Shown here piece by piece: positions 53,213 to 64,000 of a DNA stretch of 64,000 bases; positions within the stretch are counted from its first letter, which is position 1, and the number at the start of each line of letters is the position of its first letter. The DNA is taken from positions 3,893 to 67,892 of the forward strand of contig NZ_JAHYSG010000068.1 in assembly GCF_022095675.1 (NCBI RefSeq), in the 5' to 3' direction. This DNA comes from Dactylosporangium sp. AC04546. Lineage in GTDB: Bacteria > Actinomycetota > Actinomycetes > Mycobacteriales > Micromonosporaceae. The notes beneath the pieces are model-generated. The model was not told where the DNA came from. It ran no database searches and saw nothing but the letters and a program-made list of their open reading frames with translations. A program made the translations under genes and the position numbers.

Positions 53213-54823
53213 CTATTCGCCCGAAAGGTCGACCGTGCTCGCCGCCGTCGCGCCGATGGACTGCGCCGCGTCGCTGAGCAGATCCGCCTCCACCGCGTTG
53301 TCGACGGTCAGCGTCATGAGCGCCTCCCCGCCGGCCTCGCGCCGGGCCACCTGCATCGCCGCGATGTTGACACCCGCCTTGCCGAGAATCGACCCGACCG
53401 TCCCGACGACGCCGGGCCGGTCCGCATAGCGGAAGAACAACAACACGCCTTCGGCCGCGAGCTCCAGGCTGAAGCTGTCGATCTCGGTGAGCTTCAGCGC
53501 CTCGCGCGGGCCGGCGACGTAGGTGCCGGATACCGAGGCTACCCGGCCGTCCGGGAGCGCTCCGCGCACGGTCACCAAGTTCGCGTGATCGGTCGACTCG
53601 GTGAACAGCGCGAGGGCGACCTCGACCCCGCGGTCGGCGGCCAGATGCGGTGCGTTCACATAGGTGACCTGATCGGCGACAACGCTGCTGAACAGGCCTT
53701 TTGTCGTCGCCAGCTTGAGCACCGAGACGTCGTGGTTGGCCACCTCGCCGTGGACCTCGACGGTCACCGACGAGGCGATGCCGCCGGCGACCGCGGTGAA
53801 CACCCGGCCGAGCTTCTCGGCCAGTGGGAGCAGTGGACGTACCTCCTCGGCCACCACGCCACCCACCTGGACATTCACCGCATCTGGGACGAACTCGCCG
53901 TCGAGGGCCAGTTTCACGCTGCGCGCGACGGCCAGCCCGGCCTTGTCCTGCGCCTCCACGGTCGAGGCCCCGAGGTGCGGGGTCGCGACCACGCTGTCGA
54001 ACGCGAACAGCGGCGAGGCGACGCACGGCTCCTTCGCGAAGACGTCGATGCCGGCGCCGGCCACCCGGCCGTCGGCGAGCGCGTCGGCGAGCGCCTGCTC
54101 GTCGACCAGCCCGCCGCGGGCCGCGTTGATGATCCGCACGCCGGGCTTCACCAGCGTCAGCTCGCGCGCGCCGATGAGCCCGACGGTCTCCGGCGTCTTC
54201 GGCAGGTGGATCGAGATGAAGTCGCTCTCGCGCAGCAGCTCGTCGAGGCCGAGCAGCCGCACGCCCAGCGAGGCGGCCCGCGCGGGCTGGATGTACGGGT
54301 CGTAGGCGACCAGCCGGACCCCGAACGCGGCCATGCGCTGGGCGAACAGCACCCCGATGCGGCCGAGCCCGACCACACCGACGGTCTTGCCGGACAGTTC
54401 GACGCCGGTGTACTTCGAGCGCTTCCACTCGCCGGCCTTGAGCGCGGACGACGCCGCGGCCGTGTTGCGCGCCACGGCGAGCAGCAGCGCGACGGCCTGC
54501 TCCGCGGCGGAGACGATGTTCGACGTGGGGGCATTGACGACCATGACGCCGCGGGCGGTGGCGGCCGGCACGTCGACGTTGTCCAGGCCGACGCCGGCGC
54601 GGGCGACGACCTTCAGCCGCGGCGCGGCGGCGACCGCTTCGGCGTCGATCTGGGTGGCGCTGCGGACGATCACGGCGCTGGCGTCGGCCAGCGCCTCCAG
54701 GAGCGCGGTCCGGTCGGTGCCGTCGATGTGACGGACCTCGTAGTCGTCGGCGAGCACCTCCAGGGCGGCGGGGGCGAGCTCCTCGGCGATCAGCACCACC
54801 GGGCGGTCAGGAGGGAGGGTCAT
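53213..54823 (-). CDS. serA: D-3-phosphoglycerate dehydrogenase, long ACT-domain form
   Basis: A 536-residue enzyme starting serine synthesis from 3-phosphoglycerate. The substrate domain contains VVARAGVGLDNVDVPAA. The Rossmann motif is GKTVGVVGLGRIGVLFAQRM, the catalytic residues are in RIINAARGGLVDE, ATPHLGAS carries the catalytic His, and an intervening allosteric domain leads to a C-terminal ACT domain (FRYADRPGVVGTVGSILG) that senses serine. This is the four-domain mycobacterial type. ATG 54823 has GAGGACC upstream. Its product feeds GlyA near the end of the window. Confidence 0.96.
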   Translation of the reverse strand: MTLPPDRPVVLIAEELAPAALEVLADDYEVRHIDGTDRTALLEALADASAVIVRSATQIDAEAVAAAPRLKVVARAGVGLDNVDVPAATARGVMVVNAPTSNIVSAAEQAVALLLAVARNTAAASSALKAGEWKRSKYTGVELSGKTVGVVGLGRIGVLFAQRMAAFGVRLVAYDPYIQPARAASLGVRLLGLDELLRESDFISIHLPKTPETVGLIGARELTLVKPGVRIINAARGGLVDEQALADALADGRVAGAGIDVFAKEPCVASPLFAFDSVVATPHLGASTVEAQDKAGLAVARSVKLALDGEFVPDAVNVQVGGVVAEEVRPLLPLAEKLGRVFTAVAGGIASSVTVEVHGEVANHDVSVLKLATTKGLFSSVVADQVTYVNAPHLAADRGVEVALALFTESTDHANLVTVRGALPDGRVASVSGTYVAGPREALKLTEIDSFSLELAAEGVLLFFRYADRPGVVGTVGSILGKAGVNIAAMQVARREAGGEALMTLTVDNAVEADLLSDAAQSIGATAASTVDLSGE

Positions 54824-55110
54824 GTGCGGTCCTCGGCTCTCTGCTGTGCGGCTGGCGTCGGCGCGTGGAGCGCGGCACTGCACGCCACGCGGAGAGACGG
54901 CGACGGGGCCGGGCGGGCGGCCTCTTCCGGCGATCGTAGGCCCGGCGGTGCGACCGGCTCGCCCCCGCGCGGACGTGAGCGGCGTCACAGCACTCGTCCG
55001 GGTACCGCTGTCGGAGACCTGACCGGGCGGCGCTGAACCGGGCGGCCGCGCACAGCCGTGTCCTCGGGCATCGGCACGACCCCATCCGCACATGGCGAGG
55101 AGAACCGAGG
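54824..55110. other. Divergent intergenic region serA / Tyr-Gly-rich gene
   Basis: 287 bases without a recognisable gene. It must hold both promoters. No strong −10/−35 pair, leader peptide or riboswitch was recognised; the short open frames crossing it have no ribosome-binding sites. Confidence 0.6.
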
Positions 55111-55341
55111 ATGAGCGAGTACTACGACGGCGGCCACGACAGCGGCTACGAGGGCGGTCACGAGGGCAACTACGAGGCCGGCTACGAGGCGGGCTACGAG
55201 GGCCACGAGACCTACGAGCCGCCGGGCTACGACCACGTGGAGGAGAAGGTCCAGGAGATCGTCGAGCGCATCGAGGAGCACTTCGAGCAGTACGACGACA
55301 AGGGCGAGTACGACGCCCAGCAGTCCTACGTGCGCTCCTGA
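55111..55341 (+). CDS. Small acidic Tyr/Gly/Glu-rich repeat protein
   Basis: A 76-residue protein. The first half is built from tandem GYE/GHE/NYE-AGYEAGYEG units rich in Tyr, Gly and Glu. The second half (DHVEEKVQEIVERIEEHFEQYDD) is a charged amphipathic helix, possibly coiled coil. There is no signal peptide. It has a ribosome-binding site and a very strong terminator of its own, arguing for real, perhaps high expression. No family recognised. Confidence 0.7.
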   Translation: MSEYYDGGHDSGYEGGHEGNYEAGYEAGYEGHETYEPPGYDHVEEKVQEIVERIEEHFEQYDDKGEYDAQQSYVRS

Positions 55342-55357
55342 TCGCAGCGGTCAGGCA

Positions 55358-55399
55358 GAGAGCACGGCCCCGACCCGGGGCCGTGCTCTCACTTTTTTT
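55358..55399 (+). terminator. Strong Rho-independent terminator
   Basis: A 14-bp perfect stem (GAGAGCACGGCCCC at 55358–55371 with 55377–55390) followed by AC and seven Ts. It ends the Tyr-rich gene. Confidence 0.92.
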
Positions 55400-55410
55400 G
55401 TTCAGGTTGT

Positions 55411-55839
55411 TCAGGCGCGATCCGCGTTGGCGTGGATCGCGTCCCGGATGTACTGCGCGAGACCCGGGTTCCCGGTGTCGTAGGTGGCGGTGAACCGAGG
55501 GTCCGCCACGTACATGTCACCGAGGCCGCGCTGGGTCTCGTAGGAGCAGTCGTAGAACCACCGGCTGATGTGCTGCCGGTGCTCCTCGGCGAGGGCTCGG
55601 GCCCGGTCGCTGTCGGCCGGGACGCCGCCGGTGAAGGCCGCGATGAAGCCCTCCGTGTTCGCCGCGGCCTCGGCTTTGATCCGCTCCCAGTCCTGCTTGG
55701 TGTACCGCGCGGTGCGCCGCGCCGACTCCTTGTAGGCGTCGGTCTGGCCCCAGCGCTGCTCGGCCTCGTCGGCGTACTGGTCGGGGTCGAAGTCGCCGAA
55801 GACCTCGCGCTTCTCGTCCGGTGTCAGATTCGTCGTCAT
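55411..55839 (-). CDS. Stand-alone TipAS-domain protein
   Basis: A 142-residue all-helical protein matching the TipAS antibiotic-recognition domain: EVFGDFDPDQYADEAEQRWGQTDAYKES, WERIKAEAAAN, HRQHISRWFYDCSYETQRGLGDMYV. Full-length TipAL has an N-terminal MerR DNA-binding domain, which is absent here; upstream is the ilvC terminator. The cysteine in FYDCSYE corresponds to the region that captures thiopeptides covalently in TipA. It probably sequesters such drugs. I chose ATG 55839. Confidence 0.88.
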   Translation of the reverse strand: MTTNLTPDEKREVFGDFDPDQYADEAEQRWGQTDAYKESARRTARYTKQDWERIKAEAAANTEGFIAAFTGGVPADSDRARALAEEHRQHISRWFYDCSYETQRGLGDMYVADPRFTATYDTGNPGLAQYIRDAIHANADRA

Positions 55840-55875
55840 GCCAAGAAGCGTGGAGTCTCCAGCCACAGGAGAGTC

Positions 55876-55905
55876 AAGGCCCCCGCGGCGAACCGCGGGG
55901 GCCTT
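55876..55905 (-). terminator. Hairpin between ilvC and the TipAS gene
   Basis: A 13-bp perfect stem pairs 55876–55888 with 55893–55905 around a 4-base loop. It ends the ilvBNC transcript; the T-tail is short. Confidence 0.7.
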
Positions 55906-55922
55906 GTCGGTTACGGGGACGA

Positions 55923-59355
<3,433 letters not shown>

Positions 59356-59406
59356 CGCAGTTCGCACTTTCGCTCGAAGGTGTCTTGGTTATCGGCCCCG
59401 GACATG

Positions 59407-59434
59407 AAAAAACCCCACGTGCGATGCACGGGGG
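59407..59434 (-). terminator. Attenuator terminator in the ilvB leader
   Basis: On the minus strand CCCCCGTGC pairs with GCACG-T-GGGG around ATC (one bulge) and is followed by TTTTTTCATG. It lies about 50 bases before ilvB. Confidence 0.88.
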
Positions 59435-59464
59435 GCTAGCGCGCTGACGGCAGGCGTCGGCGCG

Positions 59465-59509
59465 CTAGATGATAAGTACTCGGAGCGACCTCGACGACAT
59501 GCTCGTCAT
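59465..59509 (-). CDS. ilvB leader peptide (Val-Leu-Ile-Ile)
   Basis: ATG at 59509 opens MTSMSSRSLRVLII, with codons GTA CTT ATC ATC directly before TAG. Four consecutive branched-chain codons, two of them rare in this genome (GTA, CTT), and the position before a terminator are the classic marks of an attenuation peptide. A second in-frame ATG lies at the fourth codon. Confidence 0.85.
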   Translation of the reverse strand: MTSMSSRSLRVLII

Positions 59510-59573
59510 GCTGCCCCATCTCACGGCCTGAGTCAACCGATCCCACGATCCGGACCGTGGCATGCTGACAGGT

Positions 59574-61427
59574 ATGCCCGAGCTGCGGTCTAGGACCTCC
59601 ACTTCTGGTCGCAACATGGCCGGTGCACGCGCCCTGTGGCGCGCCACCGGCATGACCGACGACGACTTCGGCAAGCCGATCGTCGCCATCGCCAACAGTT
59701 TCACGCAGTTCGTGCCGGGCCATGTCCACCTGCGCAATCTCGGAATGATCGTGGCTGACACGGTCGCCGAGGCGGGTGGGGTCGCCAAGGAGTTCAACAC
59801 CATCGCCGTCGACGACGGCATCGCCATGGGCCACGGCGGGATGCTCTACTCGCTGCCCAGCCGCGAGCTCATCGCCGACGCCGTCGAGTACATGGTGCAG
59901 GCCCACTGCGCCGACGCCCTCGTGTGCATCTCCAACTGCGACAAGATCACGCCCGGCATGCTGCTCGCCGCGCTCCGCCTCAACATCCCCACCGTGTTCG
60001 TCTCCGGCGGCCCCATGGAGGCCGGCAAGACGATCGCGATCGAGGGCGTGGTCCACGAGAAGGACGCGAAGCTCGACCTCATCGACGCGATGATCGCGTC
60101 AGCCAACGAAGCCGTCACGGACGAGCAGCTCGGCCAGATCGAGCGCTCCGCCTGCCCGACGTGCGGCTCCTGCTCCGGCATGTTCACCGCCAACTCGATG
60201 AACTGCCTCACCGAGGCCATCGGCCTCGCCCTGCCCGGCAACGGCTCCGCGCTGGCCACCCATGCCGCGCGCCGTGCGCTCTTCGAGCGGGCCGGGACGC
60301 TGATCGTCGACCTCTGCAAGCGCTACTACGAGCAGGACGACGCCGGGGTCCTCCCCCGCGCGATCGCCTCCCGTGCGGCGTTCGAGAACGCGGTCGCCCT
60401 CGACGTCGCGATGGGCGGCTCGACCAACACCGTCCTGCACCTGCTCGCCGCCGCCCGCGAGGCCGAGGTGGACTTCACCGTCGCCGACATCGACGGCATC
60501 TCCCGCCGCGTGCCGTGTCTGGCCAAGGTGGCGCCGAACACCCAGAAGTACCACATGGAAGACGTCCACCGGGCGGGCGGCATCCCCGCCATCATGGGCG
60601 AGCTCGACCGGGGCGGCCTGCTCAACCGCGACGTGTCCAGCGTCCACACCCCGACGCTCGACGCGTGGCTGGCGGAATGGGACATCCGGGGCGGGAAGGC
60701 CTCGGACGCCGCGATCCAGCTGTTCCACGCCGCCCCCGGCGGTGTCCGCACCACCGAGCCGTTCTCGACGACGAACCGGTGGAGCTCGCTCGACACCGAC
60801 GGCGCCGAGGGCTGCATCCGCTCGGTCGAGCACGCCTACACGGCCGACGGCGGCCTCGCGATCCTGTTCGGCAACATCGCGCCGGACGGCTGCGTGGTCA
60901 AGACCGCCGGCGTGCCGGAGGAGAACCTCACGTTCCGCGGCCCGGCTCGCGTGTTCGAGTCGCAGGACGCGGCCGTCGAGGGCATCCTCGGCAAGGTCGT
61001 GACTGAGGGCGACGTCGTGGTGATCCGCTACGAGGGACCGCGCGGCGGCCCCGGCATGCAGGAGATGCTGTACCCGACGTCGTTCCTCAAGGGCCGGGGC
61101 CTGGGCCGCAAGTGTGCCCTGATCACCGACGGGCGCTTCTCCGGCGGTACCTCTGGACTCTCCATCGGCCACATCTCCCCCGAGGCGGCGGGCGGCGGTC
61201 TCATCGCCCTCGTCGAGGAGGGCGACATCATCGAGATCGACATCCCGAACCGGTCGATCGAGCTGGTGGTGTCCGAGGACGAACTGCAGGCCCGCCGGGT
61301 CGCCCAGGACAAGCGCGAGCGCCCCTACACCCCGCTCGATCGCGAGCGCCCGGTGTCCGCGGCCCTGCGCGCGTACGCGTCGATGGCCACCTCGGCCAGC
61401 GACGGCGCCTACCGCAAGGTGCCGTGA
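59574..61427 (+). CDS. ilvD: Dihydroxy-acid dehydratase
   Basis: A 617-residue Fe-S enzyme giving 2-oxo acids for valine and isoleucine. [20 protein letters not shown] matches the E. coli-type start. [12 protein letters not shown] and [18 protein letters not shown] supply cluster cysteines, and [21 protein letters not shown] is the C-terminal signature. I chose ATG 59574 with AGGT just upstream. It diverges from the ilvBNC operon, so all four common ilv genes are in one locus. Confidence 0.97.
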   Translation: MPELRSRTSTSGRNMAGARALWRATGMTDDDFGKPIVAIANSFTQFVPGHVHLRNLGMIVADTVAEAGGVAKEFNTIAVDDGIAMGHGGMLYSLPSRELIADAVEYMVQAHCADALVCISNCDKITPGMLLAALRLNIPTVFVSGGPMEAGKTIAIEGVVHEKDAKLDLIDAMIASANEAVTDEQLGQIERSACPTCGSCSGMFTANSMNCLTEAIGLALPGNGSALATHAARRALFERAGTLIVDLCKRYYEQDDAGVLPRAIASRAAFENAVALDVAMGGSTNTVLHLLAAAREAEVDFTVADIDGISRRVPCLAKVAPNTQKYHMEDVHRAGGIPAIMGELDRGGLLNRDVSSVHTPTLDAWLAEWDIRGGKASDAAIQLFHAAPGGVRTTEPFSTTNRWSSLDTDGAEGCIRSVEHAYTADGGLAILFGNIAPDGCVVKTAGVPEENLTFRGPARVFESQDAAVEGILGKVVTEGDVVVIRYEGPRGGPGMQEMLYPTSFLKGRGLGRKCALITDGRFSGGTSGLSIGHISPEAAGGGLIALVEEGDIIEIDIPNRSIELVVSEDELQARRVAQDKRERPYTPLDRERPVSAALRAYASMATSASDGAYRKVP

Positions 61428-61443
61428 CGGTCTTGACGATCGT

Positions 61444-61475
61444 GGGTCCGGGACCGCATCGTGTCCCGGACCCTT
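61444..61475 (+). terminator. Hairpin downstream of ilvD
   Basis: GGGTCCGGGAC at 61444–61454 pairs with 61463–61473, loop of 8 bases. The T-tail is weak (TTCGTCC), so this may be partial termination before the small downstream gene. Confidence 0.55.
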
Positions 61476-61497
61476 CGTCCTGTCAGGAGCCCCGCGG

Positions 61498-61656
61498 TTG
61501 TCCGATCTGTCGTTCTGGGAACGCGTCCAGGCCCGCGTCGCCATCAACCAGGCGAAGCGCAACGCCCGCCCGCTGTGGAAGCAGCTGCTCATCGGCTTGG
61601 GCCTCGGCGTCTTCGCGGCACTGCTCATCGCCAACTGCCAGGCGATGGACTCCTGA
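61498..61656 (+). CDS. Small single-pass membrane protein (TTG start)
   Basis: A TTG at 61498, 8 bases after AGGAG, opens a 52-residue frame: (M)SDLSFWERVQARVAINQAKRN..., then a transmembrane helix LLIGLGLGVFAALLIANC. Third positions are almost entirely G/C, the ribosome-binding site is good, and the basic-then-hydrophobic layout is sensible, so I regard it as a real small gene. No family recognised. It lies 70 bases after ilvD. Confidence 0.55.
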   Translation: MSDLSFWERVQARVAINQAKRNARPLWKQLLIGLGLGVFAALLIANCQAMDS

Positions 61657-61719
61657 CGCCGATGTGACCACCCGGCCCGGTCGCCAGGGAACGGTTCGCG
61701 CGTTCGCGCCGGAAGCCAC

Positions 61720-61725
61720 TAGACT
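61720..61725 (+). promoter_or_regulatory. Candidate −10 box of glyA
   Basis: TAGACT at 61720–61725 is a good −10 hexamer, placing a transcript start just before the riboswitch at about 61732. A weak TTCGCG at 61695–61700 could serve as −35 (19-base spacer). Confidence 0.45.
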
Positions 61726-61731
61726 GGCGTT

Positions 61732-61825
61732 CGGTATTGCGACTGGCGCATTTCAAGGTGGAACCGACCACCGGGGAGCTTCCTAGCATCGCTGGCACCG
61801 CGCGCCTGGGTGCCTCGATCGGCGT
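61732..61825 (+). ncRNA. ZTP (pfl) riboswitch controlling glyA
   Basis: The leader has the order of the pfl motif. GACTGGCG at 61741–61748 is followed by a GGTGG/CCACC hairpin (near 61757–61772), then GGGGAGC at 61773–61779, a variable insert, and CGCGCCTGGGTGCC at 61801–61814 forming the distal pseudoknot element. ZTP riboswitches sense ZMP/ZTP, which accumulate when 10-formyl-tetrahydrofolate is short, and often precede glyA in actinobacteria. The glyA ribosome-binding site is about 15 bases further on, suggesting control of translation. Confidence 0.8.
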
Positions 61826-61842
61826 ATGCCAGGAGGTGGCCC

Positions 61843-63105
61843 ATGCACGTTCCCGCGCTCCATGCCCTCACCCAGGCCGATCCCGAGCTGGCCGCCCTCA
61901 TCCAGGGCGAGAGCGAGCGGCAGCACGACACCCTGCGGATGATCGCCTCGGAGAACTACGTCTCCCAGGCCGTCCTCGAGGCGACCGGCACCGTCCTCAC
62001 GAACAAGTACTCCGAGGGCTACGCCGGCAAGCGGTACTACGAGGGCCAGAGGTTCATCGACCCGATCGAGGAGCTGGCCGTCGCCCGCGCCCGCGCCCTG
62101 TTCGGCGTCGACCACGCCAACGTCCAGCCGTACTCGGGCTCGCCGGCCAACCTGGCCGTCTACATGGCCCTGGCCAAGCCGGGCGACACCGTCATGGGCA
62201 TGGCGCTGCCGATGGGCGGCCACCTGACCCACGGCTGGCCGGTGTCGGCCACGGGCGCGTGGTTCCGCCCCGTGCAGTACACGGTCCGCCGGTCCGACGG
62301 CCGCATCGACTTCGACGAGGTGCGCGACATCGCCCTCCGCGAGCGCCCGAAGATCATTTTCTCCGGCGGTACCGCCATCCCGCGCACGATCGACTTCCCG
62401 CGCTTCGCCGAGATCGCCCGCGAGGTCGGCGCGGTCCTGGTCGCCGACATCGCCCACATCGCGGGCCTGATCGCCGGCGGCGCCCACCCGTCCCCGGTCG
62501 GCCACGCCGAGGTGATCTCCACCACCACGCACAAGACCCTCCGCGGCCCGCGCGGCGCGATGCTCATGTCCGACGAGCAGCACGCCAAGGCCCTGGACAA
62601 GGCGGTCTTCCCGGGCCTGCAGGGCGGCCCGCACAACCACACCACCGCGGGCATCGCCGTGGCCCTGGCCGAGGCGTCGACCCCGCAGTTCAGCGCGTAC
62701 GCCCACCAGATCGTCGCGAACGCCAAGGCCCTGGCCGCGGCGCTCCTGGACCGCGGCTTCGACCTGGTCTCGGGCGGCACCGACAACCACCTGATCCTGC
62801 TGGACCTGACGGGCAAGAACATCGGCGGCAAGCCGGCGGCGCGCGCCCTGGACCGCGCTGGCATCGAGACGAACTACAACACGGTCCCGTACGACACCCG
62901 CAAGCCCTTCGACCCGTCCGGTGTCCGCCTGGGCACCCCCGCCCTCACCACCCGAGGCCTGACCGAGGTAGAGATGCCCCAGGTGGCCGAGTGGATCTCC
63001 CGCGCCGTGGACGCCGCGATCAAGGACGACGACCCGGCCCTGGACACCATCGCGGGCGAGGTCCGCGACCTGCTGAAGAACTACCCGATGCCCGGCTGGA
63101 AGTAG
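61843..63105 (+). CDS. glyA: Serine hydroxymethyltransferase
   Basis: A 420-residue PLP enzyme converting serine and tetrahydrofolate to glycine and 5,10-methylene-THF. LRMIASENYVSQAVLEA, TNKYSEGYAGKRYYEG and VISTTTHKTLRGPRGAML (PLP lysine in THKTLRGPRG) are diagnostic. I chose ATG 61843 behind a strong AGGAGGTGG; the longer frame reads back into the riboswitch. It links to SerA-derived serine and one-carbon supply. Confidence 0.96.
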   Translation: MHVPALHALTQADPELAALIQGESERQHDTLRMIASENYVSQAVLEATGTVLTNKYSEGYAGKRYYEGQRFIDPIEELAVARARALFGVDHANVQPYSGSPANLAVYMALAKPGDTVMGMALPMGGHLTHGWPVSATGAWFRPVQYTVRRSDGRIDFDEVRDIALRERPKIIFSGGTAIPRTIDFPRFAEIAREVGAVLVADIAHIAGLIAGGAHPSPVGHAEVISTTTHKTLRGPRGAMLMSDEQHAKALDKAVFPGLQGGPHNHTTAGIAVALAEASTPQFSAYAHQIVANAKALAAALLDRGFDLVSGGTDNHLILLDLTGKNIGGKPAARALDRAGIETNYNTVPYDTRKPFDPSGVRLGTPALTTRGLTEVEMPQVAEWISRAVDAAIKDDDPALDTIAGEVRDLLKNYPMPGWK

Positions 63106-63145
63106 CCGTTCCCCGTGGGGCCGTTCTCGGCGTGACTCTCTCCGG

Positions 63146-64000
63146 CTACTTGCGCCGGAGGAACCGCCGAGAGCGGCCCTCATTGCCCCGAGGCTCCTCG
63201 TCAAGGTTCAACTCGAGCGGCTTGACATCATCGTCGAGCCGCGAGAAGTCCGCCCGCCGCCGCTGATCAGGCACGGCCGCCCGCTCCGACTCCCCACGCT
63301 CGTCGCGTTCCCGCCGCTGCGCCCGCACTTCCGCGGCCTGCTCCGAGGTGAACTCCCCACTGGGATCACTCACGTAACTGGACGTGGGATCGGTGGCCCA
63401 GGCCGGCCGCCCGTCCTCCTGCGCCGCGCCGCGCCCCCGGCCCGCCCCGGCGTTTCGTCCTTCCCGCCGGTCCCAGGCGGTGGTGGCCCCACCGGCCCAG
63501 TCATCGCCGCCCGTGCCCACCGGATCGCCCGCAGGAGCTTCGGCATCGACGGCCGCCCGACGATCGTCGGCGCTCCCGCCCTTCTTCCGCCCCCAACGCG
63601 ACCGCTTCTCCTTCTCAGGAGCGGCTTCCTCGGCCTTCGGCGCCGGCGCACTGTCCCACCAGGCCGGCCCGTCGTCGGCAGCCCCCGAGCCAGCCCCGGA
63701 GGCGCCGCCAAAGGCCCCATCTGCGGCAGCGCCCCCCGAGGAGAAGCCCTCACCACGGGACAGCCGATCGCTGGCCGGTTCGCCCCGGAACGACTCACCC
63801 TGGGACACCTCGCCGCGGAACGACGACTCGCTCGCACGGGACGGCTCGCCCCAGAACGACCCACCCTGGGACGGCTCGGCCCGGAACGACTCGCTCGCGC
63901 GGGACGACGGCTCGGCCCGGAACGACTCGCTCACGCGGGACGACGGCTCGGCCCGGAACGACTCGCTCACGCGGGACGACGGCTCGGCCCGGAACGACTC
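63146..64000 (-). CDS. Low-complexity Ser/Glu/Gly-rich protein with tandem repeats, 5' end outside the window
   Basis: At least 285 residues, open at the window edge (the frame continues unbroken through base 64000). From the edge inward there are 12-residue units SESFRAEPSSRV, then degenerate copies (SRASESSFRGEVSQGESF), a Gly/Ala-rich spacer, a basic KEKRSRWGRKK patch, and a charged tail ending LELNLDEEPRGNEGRS-RRFLRRK. It is probably the disordered cytoplasmic tail of a larger protein. No domain recognised. Confidence 0.6.
   Translation of the reverse strand, partial: ESFRAEPSSRVSESFRAEPSSRVSESFRAEPSSRASESFRAEPSQGGSFWGEPSRASESSFRGEVSQGESFRGEPASDRLSRGEGFSSGGAAADGAFGGASGAGSGAADDGPAWWDSAPAPKAEEAAPEKEKRSRWGRKKGGSADDRRAAVDAEAPAGDPVGTGGDDWAGGATTAWDRREGRNAGAGRGRGAAQEDGRPAWATDPTSSYVSDPSGEFTSEQAAEVRAQRRERDERGESERAAVPDQRRRADFSRLDDDVKPLELNLDEEPRGNEGRSRRFLRRK
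63866..64000. repeat. 36-bp coding tandem repeat
   Basis: Exact or near-exact units occur at 63900–63935, 63936–63971 and 63972–64000 (cut by the edge), with a slightly diverged copy at about 63866–63899. Each unit encodes 12 residues, and older degenerate copies extend to about 63770. The near-identity of neighbouring units indicates recent expansion. Confidence 0.9.

Larger units (their letters stand above)
59407..59515 (-). promoter_or_regulatory. ilvB transcription-attenuation leader
   Basis: It comprises the leader peptide, a perfect hairpin CTAGCGCGC/GCGCGCTAG (59460–59468 with 59436–59444, with inner GACG/CGTC pairs) whose 5' arm contains the peptide's stop codon, and the terminator. 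Ribosome stalling at the Val-Leu-Ile-Ile codons would cover the first hairpin. The alternative antiterminator fold was not resolved by eye. Confidence 0.8.

Noticed and set aside
55840..55922. A MerR DNA-binding domain upstream of the TipAS protein
   Set aside because: The upstream in-frame translation has no helix-turn-helix and contains the ilvC terminator hairpin.
59436..60056. 206-residue minus-strand frame antisense to ilvD and covering the ilvB leader
   Set aside because: It is mostly antisense to a conserved gene; only the short VLII peptide in another frame has the features of a functional leader.
63866..64000. 36-bp direct repeats as a possible CRISPR array
   Set aside because: Units are contiguous with no unique spacers, keep a reading frame and encode a repeated peptide.

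Overview
The window is a chromosomal segment of a high-GC actinobacterium. GTG and TTG starts are frequent, third codon positions are nearly all G or C, and there is an F420 gene (cofC), a mycobacterial-type HU with a Lys/Ala-rich tail and a zinc-ribbon L28. The order DUF177–SepIVA-like–coaD–rsmD–recG–DAK–(rpmB)–RAM/DUF3515–thiL–ddl-like–gpsA–plsC–cofC–ppk1–mutT1–hupB–leuD–leuC–IclR follows the Mycobacterium tuberculosis Rv2926c–Rv2989 neighbourhood. Family-level details (cystathionine-type lyase beside ddl, CYTH-CHAD beside ppk, LPMO, a palindromic intergenic repeat) fit Micromonosporaceae. That family assignment is an inference from memory; no search was run. Nothing indicates a prophage, plasmid or resistance island.

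Layout. (1) 1–9.4 kb: translation, coenzyme A and repair housekeeping (rpmF start, DUF177, SepIVA-like, coaD, rsmD, recG, DAK kinase, rpmB, thiL, GNAT). (2) 9.4–22.6 kb: a ddl-position protein that has lost ligase residues, a Cys/Met PLP enzyme, gpsA–plsC, cofC, a polyphosphate group (ppk1, CYTH-CHAD, mutT1), hupB, leuCD and a divergent IclR regulator. (3) 22.6–30.6 kb: accessory secreted and oxidative genes (DUF3352, D-amino-acid oxidase, haloperoxidase-like hydrolase, chitin/cellulose LPMO with a CebR-like operator, DUF305 lipoprotein, Excalibur protein, alditol oxidase, FAH-family hydrolase). (4) 30.7–31.6 kb: tRNA-Gln(CTG), tRNA-Glu(CTC) and about 740 bp of gene-free DNA with a degenerate 71–72 bp tandem repeat. 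(5) 31.6–42.3 kb: an ABC exporter pair, uncharacterised genes, a PQQ-type sugar dehydrogenase lipoprotein, and a sugar locus. In the sugar locus a debranching-type glycosidase diverges from a LacI–binding protein–two permease operon, with two perfect TTGAACGTTCAA operators between them. (6) 42.3–46.1 kb: a tightly overlapping five-gene minus-strand operon encoding an Lgt-like membrane enzyme, three small membrane proteins and a 516-residue cysteine-rich radical SAM protein whose layout resembles archaeal tetraether synthase (Tes). This is the best candidate for an undescribed system. (7) 47.9–63.1 kb: branched-chain amino acid and one-carbon metabolism (cimA, ilvE, leuB, serA, ilvC, ilvN, ilvB, ilvD, glyA) with a stand-alone TipAS protein and AhpD. 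The window closes inside a repeat-containing gene.

Regulation visible in the DNA: ilvB and cimA each have a short leader peptide ending in branched-chain codons (VLII; LII). In both, the stop codon lies in a CTAGCGCGCC element followed by a Rho-independent terminator, which predicts coordinated ribosome-mediated attenuation. glyA is preceded by a ZTP (pfl) riboswitch. Convergent gene pairs are often separated by strong hairpins, and one of these (50774–50850) is a perfect 24-bp-arm inverted repeat.
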